A stretch of DNA of 23,187 nucleotides. Source: a virus. This document shows, in pieces, positions 8,627-15,253 of this stretch. The stretch covers positions 1-23,187 of the IMG/VR virus record IMGVR_UViG_3300032087_004408. One strand, written 5' to 3'. Position 1 is the stretch's first letter. The number at the start of each line of letters is the position of its first letter. The position numbers were made by a program, and so were the translations under genes. Under the pieces are notes generated by a model. It saw only the letters and a program-made list of their open reading frames with translations. It had not been told where the DNA came from and did not search any database.

Positions 8627-8786
8627 TAATATTTCCATTCCTTCGGTTCCCCAAGATATCGTCCAGAGGTTGATGACTCATCCTCAAATTGATAAAGCTT
8701 GGGAACACGTTCCAGAATTTACTCGTGATGTATTAAAAACAATTTCAGATCAATCCGCAGAGATTGAGCTTCTGAAAACTAAATAA
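8538..8786 (+). CDS. Outer-membrane spanin (Rz1-like) lipoprotein candidate
   Basis: This 82-residue protein starts with a lipoprotein signal: Lys-rich n-region, hydrophobic core (LIVPFALLSLA), and a lipobox ending ATGC with the acylated Cys at residue 23. Ala rather than Leu at -3 is slightly atypical. The mature part is about 60 residues with a Pro-containing N-terminal half and a helical end. It overlaps the inner spanin candidate by 89 bases in the +1 frame, the classic Rz/Rz1 arrangement, although here it extends well past the end of its partner. The lipoprotein type implies a host with an outer membrane. Confidence 0.6.
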   Translation: MIGKILKTKLIVPFALLSLATGCKTAKANSNISIPSVPQDIVQRLMTHPQIDKAWEHVPEFTRDVLKTISDQSAEIELLKTK

Positions 8787-8789
8787 ATT

Positions 8790-9095
8790 ATGAAAAAAGT
8801 ACTAGCATTCATGATCGCATTGGTAGTCTTCTCCGTTCCGGTAGAAGCTAAAGAGAAGAAAGAAAAATGGTTTGGCGCTGGTGTAAAGCCAGATCCAACT
8901 CTAACAATTCCCTTTGTAGGAGTTAAGGCTCCACTTCCAACTGCCTGTATTGGCAAGGACGTGTCCGCCTCTTTCGACTTCAAGTGCGATAAGAAAAGTA
9001 TCTCTTTTAAGCTCCCTTACTTTAAGTTCGAGTGGGATTTTCCCGGTCTTTCTTTAGGCAGAGGAGATAAAAAAATTACTTTAGGCAATAAGTAA
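8790..9095 (+). CDS. Small secreted protein of unknown function in lysis cassette
   Basis: The 101-residue product has a clear Sec signal peptide: KK, a hydrophobic core (VLAFMIALVVFSVPV) and an AxA-like site VEA before Lys21. The mature protein is about 80 residues, basic, with two Cys (in TACIGKD and FKCDKK) that could form a disulfide in the periplasm, and several aromatic strands (SFKLPYFKFEWDF). I recognise no hydrolase motif, so it is not an obvious endolysin. It is the last gene before the terminator at 9175 and follows the spanin genes by 3 bases, so it is likely co-expressed with lysis. Possible roles include a lysis accessory, an envelope-modifying protein or a superinfection-exclusion factor; none is demonstrated. 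Confidence 0.6.
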   Translation: MKKVLAFMIALVVFSVPVEAKEKKEKWFGAGVKPDPTLTIPFVGVKAPLPTACIGKDVSASFDFKCDKKSISFKLPYFKFEWDFPGLSLGRGDKKITLGNK

Positions 9096-9174
9096 AAGTC
9101 GCGGACTAGGTTAGAGAAGTCCTATGTTCGGTCTTTGCCTTTAATAAGTCTCAAACTAATTAACAAACTTGCAG

Positions 9175-9199
9175 CCCGCTCTTTATGAGCGGGTTTTTT
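9175..9199 (+). terminator. Intrinsic terminator after lysis cassette
   Basis: A perfect 7-bp GC-rich stem (CCCGCTC / GAGCGGG) with a 5-base loop TTTAT is followed by six T. It closes the unit that includes the lysis genes. A promoter-like motif follows within 20 bases. Confidence 0.9.
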
Positions 9200-9205
9200 C
9201 TAAAA

Positions 9206-9226
9206 ACGTATAAATACGTGTATAAT
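9206..9226 (+). promoter_or_regulatory. Compound promoter-like site: TATAAATA palindrome plus GTGTATAAT
   Basis: Bases 9206-9219 form the inverted repeat ACGTAT-AA-ATACGT, containing TATAAATA (9209-9216), which is identical to the T4 late promoter core. It overlaps GTGTATAAT at 9218-9226, the window's recurrent motif. It lies just after a strong terminator and 8 bases before the GTG start at 9235. A promoter for the head module is the simplest reading. Confidence 0.6.
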
Positions 9227-9234
9227 TATATTAA

Positions 9235-9648
9235 GTGGCTAGAGAAAATCATATTATGCTAGAGATTGCCTCCTCTGAGAAGGAGACCGCTAAAGATCCA
9301 TTCGTGGATTATTCTTTAAAAGTCAAAAAATATCTAGAAGCAAAAGCCACAGAAGTTAAGGGCGTAGGTATAGAAACTTTAATAAAAGTATTTAAATCGG
9401 CCGCTAGGGATTGTAGCGAAATCAACTATTGTGCTGCCAGAATAAATAACTTTTTAGAAGTGTTCTCTGATTATAAAAATTTTAAAACTGCCGTCGCAAA
9501 TAACTTTGAGCCAAGCGAAGAATGCTTGGCGGCTGCTAAAGTAGAATGTAAAAATCACGGCATAGATGAAATTAAATTTGAAGACGTGGATCAGTTTTAT
9601 CTAGAAACAAAAGACGAATTTAAAAACTCAATCGACATAGAAATATGA
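9235..9648 (+). CDS. Small acidic protein opening the head module
   Basis: The 137-residue product (GTG start) is mostly helical and acidic, with four Cys (in ARDCSEINYCAAR, EECLAAAKVEC) but no recognised metal-binding pattern. An ATG at 9256 is an alternative start giving 130 residues. The GTG lies 8 bases after the promoter-like motif, so the transcript would be almost leaderless from this start. The stop overlaps the next start as ATGA. Being first in the head transcript and coupled to the next head gene, it may be a head-assembly or completion factor, but I recognise no family. Confidence 0.6.
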   Translation: MARENHIMLEIASSEKETAKDPFVDYSLKVKKYLEAKATEVKGVGIETLIKVFKSAARDCSEINYCAARINNFLEVFSDYKNFKTAVANNFEPSEECLAAAKVECKNHGIDEIKFEDVDQFYLETKDEFKNSIDIEI

Positions 9649-11090
9649 TAATTGACTTCGATAAACAAATACTAGAAGCTAAAGAAAAGAAGACTTTGAA
9701 CAAGCCTTTTCGCACACCGGGCGGGCCTAAGAAGTTTTCTGTATACGTTAAAAATGAAAAGGGAAACGTAGTTAAAGTAAACTTTGGCGATCCTAACATG
9801 GAAATTAAACGCGACGACCCTGCTAGGCGTAAAAGCTTTCGTGCTCGTCATAACTGCGATAATCCCGGTCCAAAGACAAAAGCTCGCTATTGGTCTTGCC
9901 AGCAATGGCGCGCCGGTAAAAGAGTTCAGGGGTCAGAAGTAGATTACGAGTGGGACGGTCAAACTTTTTTCGATCACGATGAGCTATTAACGATTAACCC
10001 TGCTTTAGCTTTTGTAGAAGAGGAAGTTAATGACGACGGCGATTGCGGATGTGGTAATTGCGACTGTGATGAAATTGAAGCTAAGATTGATATGAAAAAG
10101 TATAGCTTTAATAATCCCGGCCAAGCTATGCAAATGGCAAAAAAGATGGGATTCGATGATATTCACACTCATGGCGAAGGTGACGATACAGTATTTATGC
10201 CCGGTCCGAGTCATGAAGCCTTGATGAAGAAAATTGGCGGCGCGAAAGCTTCTCACGAAGAAGGTAGTATGATTAAAGCTCAAATAGCTAAATCAATGAT
10301 GCAACTGAGAGAACTTTTCGAAATGATTTCTCAGATGGCTGACACAACTGATTTTGAGCCGTGGGTTCAATCTAAATTTACTAAAGTGGCCGACTACGTC
10401 AATAGCGTTCATAGTTACATGAAATATTATGAAATGGACATGGACAAAACTGAAGCTAAGACTAAGACAGAGCTAAAAGATCAATACGCTAGCCTTTGGG
10501 AAAATATCAAAAAGAAGCGCGATAGAATTAAGTCTGGTTCTGGAGAGAAAATGAGAAAAAAGGGTGCTAAAGGTGCACCCACTTCCGAGCAGATGGAGAA
10601 GGCCAAGAAAGCCTCTAAAATAAAGAAGAAAAGCTATGGCTCAGAAGAGTACGTGATGTCTCAGGAAGAGTTTGATGAAATCATGAGCCTAGAAGAAATT
10701 AGTTTCTGGGCAGAGGAATCTGAAGCAGCAAAACGCCCGGGTAGAAAGTCCGGCGCGCAAACTCCTGCTAAACCTAGTGAAAGAAGAAAAGGTTCTTCTA
10801 AAAATAAACCGGGTAGCGCAGGTAAAAGTGGTCCAGCTATTACTTTCTCAGAGAAGGTAACGAAGTCTCTTAGAGAAAAAGTTAAGAATCATAATGCAAA
10901 GAGCAAAAAGAAAGTTACTCTTTCTCAACTTAAAAAAGTTTATAGAAGAGGAGCAGGCGCGTTCTCTTCTTCTCACCGTCCCGGCATGAGCCGTGGTGGC
11001 TGGGCAATGGCACGCGTTAATATGTTCTTAAAAATGAAGCGCGGTGGCAAAGTAAAAGATTCTTATAGAAAAGCCGACGGAGATATTTAA
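9645..11090 (+). CDS. Multidomain basic head-assembly protein
   Basis: The 481-residue product strings together several blocks I associate with marine phage head operons, but cannot name to an established function. Residues 28-90 (KFSVYVKNEKGNVVKVNFGD, then RRKSFRARHNCDNPGP and a Trp/Cys end) form a compact basic domain with C71 and C85. Residues 134-141 hold four Cys as CGCGNCDC in an acidic patch. Residues about 151-199 contain IHTHGEGDD. Residues about 207-262 are helical (EPWVQSKFTKVADYV). A long Lys/Ser-rich linker leads to a C-terminal basic domain at about 395-481 (KKVYRRGAGAFSSSHRPG). The gene overlaps its upstream neighbour and lies 2 bases from the protease gene, so it is likely a procapsid or internal virion protein. 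Its basic ends could bind DNA. Confidence 0.6.
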   Translation: MIIDFDKQILEAKEKKTLNKPFRTPGGPKKFSVYVKNEKGNVVKVNFGDPNMEIKRDDPARRKSFRARHNCDNPGPKTKARYWSCQQWRAGKRVQGSEVDYEWDGQTFFDHDELLTINPALAFVEEEVNDDGDCGCGNCDCDEIEAKIDMKKYSFNNPGQAMQMAKKMGFDDIHTHGEGDDTVFMPGPSHEALMKKIGGAKASHEEGSMIKAQIAKSMMQLRELFEMISQMADTTDFEPWVQSKFTKVADYVNSVHSYMKYYEMDMDKTEAKTKTELKDQYASLWENIKKKRDRIKSGSGEKMRKKGAKGAPTSEQMEKAKKASKIKKKSYGSEEYVMSQEEFDEIMSLEEISFWAEESEAAKRPGRKSGAQTPAKPSERRKGSSKNKPGSAGKSGPAITFSEKVTKSLREKVKNHNAKSKKKVTLSQLKKVYRRGAGAFSSSHRPGMSRGGWAMARVNMFLKMKRGGKVKDSYRKADGDI

Positions 11091-11092
11091 AA

Positions 11093-12535
11093 ATGAAAAC
11101 TAAGTATACGACTATTTTTAGTTCCCATATTAGGCCGCTAGTGCCTGAAGAAAAAGACCAGCATCTAGCGTTAGCCTCTATGGTTGATTTAGAAAAGTTC
11201 GTCCCAGAAGTAGACACAGACGCCAACTATGATTTGCTGCCTGTAGCGTTTAACGCTTTCGTTGCAAACAGAGTTAATAAAAATGGCGATGTAGTAGATA
11301 CTGAGACAGCTATAGCGATGCACAAAAACTTTATTAACAAGCCTGTTAATATTGAGCATAATCGTAAATCTGTAATTGGCACTATCCTTACGGCAGGTTT
11401 TTCTTCTTTCGGGGATGACAAGCCTCTGACCGAAGAAGAAGTTAAGGATATGAAAGGCCCTTTTAATGTAACTCTTGGCGGAGTTATCTGGAAAATTACA
11501 GATAAAGAGCTTGCGGATAAAATAGAAAATTCCAGCGACCCTACTAGTGACGATTACATGAATATTAGCGCTAGCTGGGAGCTTGGGTTCAACGAATATA
11601 ATATTGTTGTTCTTGAAGCTGAAGAAAAAAATATTGAAAATGCTAGAATTATTTCTGACCCGCAGGAAGTTGAAGCTCACGAAGGTAAGCTGAGAGGTTT
11701 TGGCGGCGAAGGTAAGCTAGAAGATGGATCTTATGTTTACAGAAAAGTAGTAAACAAAGTAGTTCCGTTAGGAATTGGCCTGACCGAAAACCCAGCGGCC
11801 GATGTAAAAGGCGTTCTGGTAGCATCGGAAGATACACAAATTGAAGCCGAAGTTGCCGAACAAAATGAAGAAAAAATTTCCCAAAATACTAAAACAAATG
11901 TAAGTATTCAAAAGGTGGAAGCTATGAAAATAGAAAATATCACAGACATCAATGACGAGTCCTTGCAGACTCTTAAAGCTTCTGCGATTCATGAGTACAT
12001 TCAAGAGAGTCTGAAGGATGCCTCTGAGAAGTTCACTTCTGAGAAGCAAGAAAAAGAAGACGCTCTTGCTGAAGCTAATGAAAAGCATGAAGGTCTGCTG
12101 AAAGAGCACGAAACTCTTAAGGCAGAGCTAGAGTCCGTCAAGGAGAAGTTAGCTTCTCTTGAAACTGAAAAGGTAGAGAGAGAAATGCTAGAGCAGTTCA
12201 ATCAAAGAATGGCCTCCTTCGACGAGCGTTATGACTTGACTGACGAAGACCGCAAGGTTCTCGCTAGTCAGATTAAGGACTTGACCGAAGAGGATTTTAC
12301 CGCCTTTGATCAGAACATGACGGTTCTTCTTTCCTCTAAAGTGAAAACTGAAGAGACTGAAGAAGTTGTAGAAGAAGTAGAAGCTTCTGTTGCTGAAGAA
12401 GTTGTCGAATCTGCTGTCGAAAACGCAGAAGTCGAAAAGGAGACCGTTCCGGTTTCTTCCCCAGCTGAAGAGCCTTCTATTACCGATAAGTATAGTAAAG
12501 CTTTTAGTATCGAAAACTTCGATATCAAACTCTAA
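11093..12535 (+). CDS. Prohead protease fused to scaffold
   Basis: The N-terminal ~240 residues look like an HK97-type prohead protease: a His in PVNIEHNRKSVIG (H89), a Ser in MNISASWELGF (S159 or S161), and a closing GIGLTENPAA block at 227-236. From about residue 278 the protein changes to a scaffold type: long coiled coil at about 300-367 (rich in Glu, Lys, Leu), then an acidic Glu/Val stretch at 418-462 and a short basic C-terminal tail that could contact capsid subunits. The protease would cut the scaffold and itself during maturation. The fusion precedes the decoration and capsid genes, as expected. A strong internal ribosome binding site and ATG at 11924 lie at the domain boundary. GGAG at 11079-11082 may serve the main start. 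Confidence 0.8.
   Translation: MKTKYTTIFSSHIRPLVPEEKDQHLALASMVDLEKFVPEVDTDANYDLLPVAFNAFVANRVNKNGDVVDTETAIAMHKNFINKPVNIEHNRKSVIGTILTAGFSSFGDDKPLTEEEVKDMKGPFNVTLGGVIWKITDKELADKIENSSDPTSDDYMNISASWELGFNEYNIVVLEAEEKNIENARIISDPQEVEAHEGKLRGFGGEGKLEDGSYVYRKVVNKVVPLGIGLTENPAADVKGVLVASEDTQIEAEVAEQNEEKISQNTKTNVSIQKVEAMKIENITDINDESLQTLKASAIHEYIQESLKDASEKFTSEKQEKEDALAEANEKHEGLLKEHETLKAELESVKEKLASLETEKVEREMLEQFNQRMASFDERYDLTDEDRKVLASQIKDLTEEDFTAFDQNMTVLLSSKVKTEETEEVVEEVEASVAEEVVESAVENAEVEKETVPVSSPAEEPSITDKYSKAFSIENFDIKL
11913..11918 (+). promoter_or_regulatory. Internal ribosome binding site for free scaffold
   Basis: AGGTGG lies 5 bases before an in-frame ATG at 11924, inside the protease-scaffold gene. 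It is one mismatch from the ideal AGGAGG and stronger than the sites before many whole genes in this window. Its position exactly at the protease/scaffold boundary suggests it is functional. Confidence 0.6.
11924..12535 (+). CDS. Nested in-frame scaffold protein (internal start)
   Basis: Starting at Met278 of the protease fusion gives a 203-residue product holding only the coiled coil, the acidic region and the C-terminal tail. This mirrors lambda Nu3, which is translated from an internal start within gene C and supplies free scaffold in excess over the protease fusion. Support here is the strong AGGTGG site five bases upstream and the placement of the Met just after the low-complexity linker that ends the protease domain. 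Expression is inferred, not shown. Confidence 0.6.
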   Translation: MKIENITDINDESLQTLKASAIHEYIQESLKDASEKFTSEKQEKEDALAEANEKHEGLLKEHETLKAELESVKEKLASLETEKVEREMLEQFNQRMASFDERYDLTDEDRKVLASQIKDLTEEDFTAFDQNMTVLLSSKVKTEETEEVVEEVEASVAEEVVESAVENAEVEKETVPVSSPAEEPSITDKYSKAFSIENFDIKL

Positions 12536-12553
12536 TAGGAAAACCAAAATATT

Positions 12554-13129
12554 ATGGCAAATGAAAGATTAATGCCCTTCCGGGATTACGATGAACACGA
12601 TGTCATCAATTTGTTTGCGTTTGGTGATACTGCAGTCACTCTTAACACTACGACCACCGTTCAGGCTGGTTCCGTTGTTAAGATTAAGACAGGCTGGAGC
12701 AACACCGACGAAACGCAACTTTTGACCGACGTTGGCAGTTCTTACAATAACGTTGTTTCGCAACGTTATGGCGTTAACGCAGAAGTTGAATACGCAAACG
12801 GCGGTGCTAGTGAAACCCCGCTCGGTATTCTCCTTTATGACGTTAGAGAATTCGACGAAAATGAAGAGCCGCTCAAGTACAACCCGCAAAAAGCGGCTGA
12901 GCTGCAGGCTGCTATCAGTGGTCAGGCTGTTCCTGTTGCTACCAAGGGCACGTTCCTTTTCGCAACTGGTGCATTCCAAGCTGTTGCAGGAACCATTTCG
13001 GCTGGCGACACCTTGTATGTAACGGGTGACGGTAAAATCACTAATACGGCTGCAGAGAACTCATCCATTGGTAAAGCCTTGGGCGGCGCTGATGATGACG
13101 GTAGCGTGTTAATTAAATTGGAACTGTAA
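12554..13129 (+). CDS. Probable capsid decoration protein
   Basis: This 191-residue, beta-rich, acidic protein lies immediately upstream of the major capsid gene, the position occupied by decoration proteins such as lambda gpD. The N-terminal segment (MPFRDYDEHDVINLFAF) is followed by a beta domain with valine- and threonine-rich strands. The C-terminal half, about 117-191 (VPVATKGTFLF, then AGDTLYVTGDGK), looks like a small beta barrel of the sort that caps capsid hexamers or trimers. Codon use shifts here toward that of the capsid gene, implying high expression. I do not recognise the exact family, and a minor head protein is the main alternative. Confidence 0.6.
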   Translation: MANERLMPFRDYDEHDVINLFAFGDTAVTLNTTTTVQAGSVVKIKTGWSNTDETQLLTDVGSSYNNVVSQRYGVNAEVEYANGGASETPLGILLYDVREFDENEEPLKYNPQKAAELQAAISGQAVPVATKGTFLFATGAFQAVAGTISAGDTLYVTGDGKITNTAAENSSIGKALGGADDDGSVLIKLEL

Positions 13130-13148
13130 TTAATAGGAGATTTATAAA

Positions 13149-14288
13149 ATGAAGTTGAAATTTAAAAATACTCCAGAGCAGGTTGAGTTGATTAAGGCTA
13201 TGGGCTCCAAGCGTCCAGAAGTTTCTCGTGAAGCTTCTGAGGCTTTTGCTGCTTTCATCGGCCCTGTCATTCAGCAGGTTCTTAGCCAAGCTGACACCGC
13301 TTCGGCTGTTTATTCCGACGTTGTTTACGACGAAGACGACAATCCGAGCTATCCGCTCGATTTGTTCTTCGAGCAAAGAAACGCTGATAACTACATCTCT
13401 GTAGTTCAGCAGAACATTGCTGGTGGTCTTCCGAGTTCTCAAATTGCTGGCGCCAACGAGTTGAAGGTAGCTACCTACAGACTCGATGCAGCTGTTAGCT
13501 TTTTGAAGAAGTATGCTCGCCGCGGTCGTCTTGACGTAGTTAGCAAGGCTGTTGAGCGTATGGCTCAGGAAGTCTTGGTGAAGCAAGAGCGCAATGCGTG
13601 GGCGGTTATCCTTAAAGCTCTCTCTGAGGGTAAAGGCACTGGTTCTAGCAATGGTAACCACATTGTTAATAATGTTGGTAGCACTGAGAGCTTCCAGTTG
13701 GACACCTTGAACGCGATGATTACTCGTATGAAGCGCATCAACAAGTCGTTCGCTGGCGGTACTGCTGCTCAGGTTTACTCTGAAGGGATCACTGATCTTT
13801 TCGTTAGCCCTGAAGTCAAGCAGGACATCAGAGCGTTCTCGTATTCTCCGATTGGTAATAACGCTAATCAGAGTTTGCCAGAAGACGCAAAGAGCGGCGC
13901 TTACAGAGGTGCTGGCCTTGCCAACATCTTCGGTATTAACATCATCGACTTGCAAGAGCTCGGTGTCGGTCAGAAGTACAATACTTTGTACGAGACCTTC
14001 AGTGATTCTGCTGGTTTGGCTGCTGCTGTTAACGAGGCTGGTACTACAACTACTACTGCCTTTAACGACAGTTCTAGCCACGAGGTTATTATCGGTGTAG
14101 ATGCTTCTCGCGAAGCTCTCATCCGCCCTGTCGCTCGTAACGCTGATTCTGGCGCTACGTTCAGCGCTCTGCCGGACGATCAGTTCACTCAACGCGCAGA
14201 CAAGACCGGTTTCTACGGTGCTGTCGAAGAGGGTCGTGTTTGTATCGACGCTCGCGTGCTCGTGGGTGCTCACCTCAAGCGTTCTTAA
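13149..14288 (+). CDS. Major capsid protein (HK97 fold)
   Basis: The 379-residue product is the shell subunit. Length, position after protease-scaffold and decoration genes, and sequence style fit the HK97 fold: a helical N-terminal arm (about 1-45), an extended E-loop-like region (about 60-105), a spine helix (about 125-160, containing VERMAQEVLVKQERNAWAV) and a P/A-domain core with DLFVSPEVKQDIRAF and IFGINIIDLQELG. AGGAGA at 13135-13140, eight bases before the ATG, is a strong ribosome binding site. Codon use is the most biased in the window (CGT/CGC Arg and CTC/TTG Leu instead of AGA and TTA), as expected for the most abundant protein. A terminator follows 22 bases after the stop. Confidence 0.88.
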   Translation: MKLKFKNTPEQVELIKAMGSKRPEVSREASEAFAAFIGPVIQQVLSQADTASAVYSDVVYDEDDNPSYPLDLFFEQRNADNYISVVQQNIAGGLPSSQIAGANELKVATYRLDAAVSFLKKYARRGRLDVVSKAVERMAQEVLVKQERNAWAVILKALSEGKGTGSSNGNHIVNNVGSTESFQLDTLNAMITRMKRINKSFAGGTAAQVYSEGITDLFVSPEVKQDIRAFSYSPIGNNANQSLPEDAKSGAYRGAGLANIFGINIIDLQELGVGQKYNTLYETFSDSAGLAAAVNEAGTTTTTAFNDSSSHEVIIGVDASREALIRPVARNADSGATFSALPDDQFTQRADKTGFYGAVEEGRVCIDARVLVGAHLKRS

Positions 14289-14310
14289 TAAAACGTTATA
14301 TAATTCAAAG

Positions 14311-14338
14311 CCCGTCGACTTCGGTCGGCGGGTTTTTT
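14311..14338 (+). terminator. Intrinsic terminator after major capsid gene
   Basis: A 9-bp stem (CCCGTCGAC / GTCGGCGGG, one G-T wobble) is closed by a C(TTCG)G tetraloop, an unusually stable loop, and followed by six T. It separates the head unit from the downstream virion genes. Confidence 0.95.
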
Positions 14339-14360
14339 ATTTCTATTTATTAGATTATTT

Positions 14361-14378
14361 GTGTATTTTATATATAAT
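14361..14378 (+). promoter_or_regulatory. Promoter-like region GTGTATTTTATATATAAT
   Basis: The region lies 22 bases after the terminator and 18 bases before the ATG at 14397. It begins GTGTAT like the other motifs and ends in ATATAAT, a near-consensus -10. It is the least regular of the seven sites. AAGG-type ribosome binding sequences (14379-14394) lie between it and the start. Confidence 0.45.
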
Positions 14379-14396
14379 AAGGAAAGGTTAAAGGTT

Positions 14397-14756
14397 ATGG
14401 CAGTTAAAAGGAAAAAGAAAAGTTTAAATAGCATTAATCAGACTCATGCTAAGGTAGAAAAAAAGTTTGAACCCACTACCCTAGATCAAATTTGGGGCGA
14501 CGATGGCACTTCTGAGTACGGTACTTTAGATTACGAAAATTACCAGCAGAAGATCTTCGACATGAACATGTCAGACCTCCAAGCTCATGCTTCTCGCGTA
14601 GGTATTGTCCCTATTGATAATAGAAACATGTTAACAGATAGACTCCTAAGAGAATTCAGCCGACACGTTTCTTCTTTTAAGAAGCCTAGCGAAGACTTGC
14701 AGGAAAATCAAAATATCCCTAAGAAGATAAGAGATATCTTGGCGGAAGGAAGGTAG
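14397..14756 (+). CDS. Small SAP-like protein after the capsid gene
   Basis: The 119-residue product begins with a basic stretch (MAVKRKKKSL), then a WGDDGTSEY motif at about residue 33. Residues about 57-85 form a two-helix SAP or Rho-N-like motif (MSDLQAHASRVGIVPIDNRN then LTDRLLREF), a fold that usually binds nucleic acid. I chose ATG 14397 over GTG 14361 because the GTG lies inside the promoter-like region while the ATG has good AAGG sequences upstream. It is probably a minor head or head-completion protein acting at the DNA exit, but that is inference. The basic N-terminus matches the first six residues of the portal protein. Confidence 0.6.
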   Translation: MAVKRKKKSLNSINQTHAKVEKKFEPTTLDQIWGDDGTSEYGTLDYENYQQKIFDMNMSDLQAHASRVGIVPIDNRNMLTDRLLREFSRHVSSFKKPSEDLQENQNIPKKIRDILAEGR

Positions 14757-14759
14757 TAG

Positions 14760-15230
14760 ATGTCGAATGGTCATGGGTTAGATAATATTGACCCTAGGTA
14801 TGTAGATGCCACAAGAGCTTCTTATACCCAAGTTCTTAGAGTTGGCACAGGTTTAGTCGCCGACTTTGAGGACTTAATCACAGTCGTTAATCCATCTGGG
14901 ACTACCGGCGACAACGGAGATTATCATTTTAATAATAGTGGCGAGTTCCAAACTTTTGTTCTAAATCATGATAACAGCAATATAAATTTTGATATTACAA
15001 GCGGTACAAGAGGCAGCTATCAAGTCAGGATATACAATAACTCCGGAAATGGTAGTATCACTCTGCAAGAATTTCAAAAATTTGCTTGGCAGGGACAAAA
15101 GCCCCCATCAACAGTAATAGTACCGAGTGGAAATCATTACATTTATGCTCTTACTTATCATGGAGATTATAGCTCACAGTATTATGATTTAAAAGATTGG
15201 TCCGCTGTTTTTGTTTCAGAAAGTCCTTAA
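14760..15230 (+). CDS. Beta-rich virion protein of unknown function
   Basis: The 156-residue product is polar and strand-rich with many Asn, Ser, Gly, Thr and Tyr, such as FNNSGEFQTFVLNHDNSN and YQVRIYNNSGNG. This is typical of exposed virion or fibre domains. A very strong purine-rich ribosome binding site (GGAAGGAAGG, 14744-14753) lies six bases before the ATG, overlapping the end of the previous gene. There are no signal peptide, membrane or catalytic motifs. It is followed by a promoter-like motif and a larger structural gene. It may be a small fibre, neck or decoration protein. Confidence 0.55.
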   Translation: MSNGHGLDNIDPRYVDATRASYTQVLRVGTGLVADFEDLITVVNPSGTTGDNGDYHFNNSGEFQTFVLNHDNSNINFDITSGTRGSYQVRIYNNSGNGSITLQEFQKFAWQGQKPPSTVIVPSGNHYIYALTYHGDYSSQYYDLKDWSAVFVSESP

Positions 15231-15234
15231 AAAA

Positions 15235-15241
15235 GTGTAAT
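15235..15241 (+). promoter_or_regulatory. Late-promoter-like motif GTGTAAT
   Basis: The motif is preceded by a run of A, begins 4 bases after a stop codon and ends 12 bases before the ATG at 15254. There is no Shine-Dalgarno sequence between. It is among the best matches to the AAGTGTAATA consensus. Confidence 0.55.
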
Positions 15242-15253
15242 AGATAAAAGCGT

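Noticed and set aside
9103-9122. Possible hairpin GGACT / AGTCC before the terminator
   Set aside because: The stem is only 5 bp with a 10-base loop and no T-run; it is too weak to call as a functional element.
11189-12547. Several minus-strand frames across the protease-scaffold gene
   Set aside because: They are Phe/Leu/Ser-rich complements of a Glu/Lys-rich coiled-coil gene and have no supporting signals.
13113-14273. 386-codon open frame on the minus strand across the capsid gene
   Set aside because: It mirrors the capsid gene, has Ser/Arg/Val-rich low-complexity sequence, no ribosome binding site or promoter, and is explained by the capsid gene's avoidance of TTA, CTA and TCA codons.
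12732-14391. Plus-strand frames at 12732-13022, 13852-14100 and 14101-14391
   Set aside because: They are alternative frames of the decoration and capsid genes, rich in Leu/Ser, and have no independent support.
14361-14396. GTG at 14361 as start of the SAP-like protein
   Set aside because: It lies within the promoter-like sequence, has no ribosome binding site, and the ATG at 14397 has AAGG sequences upstream.
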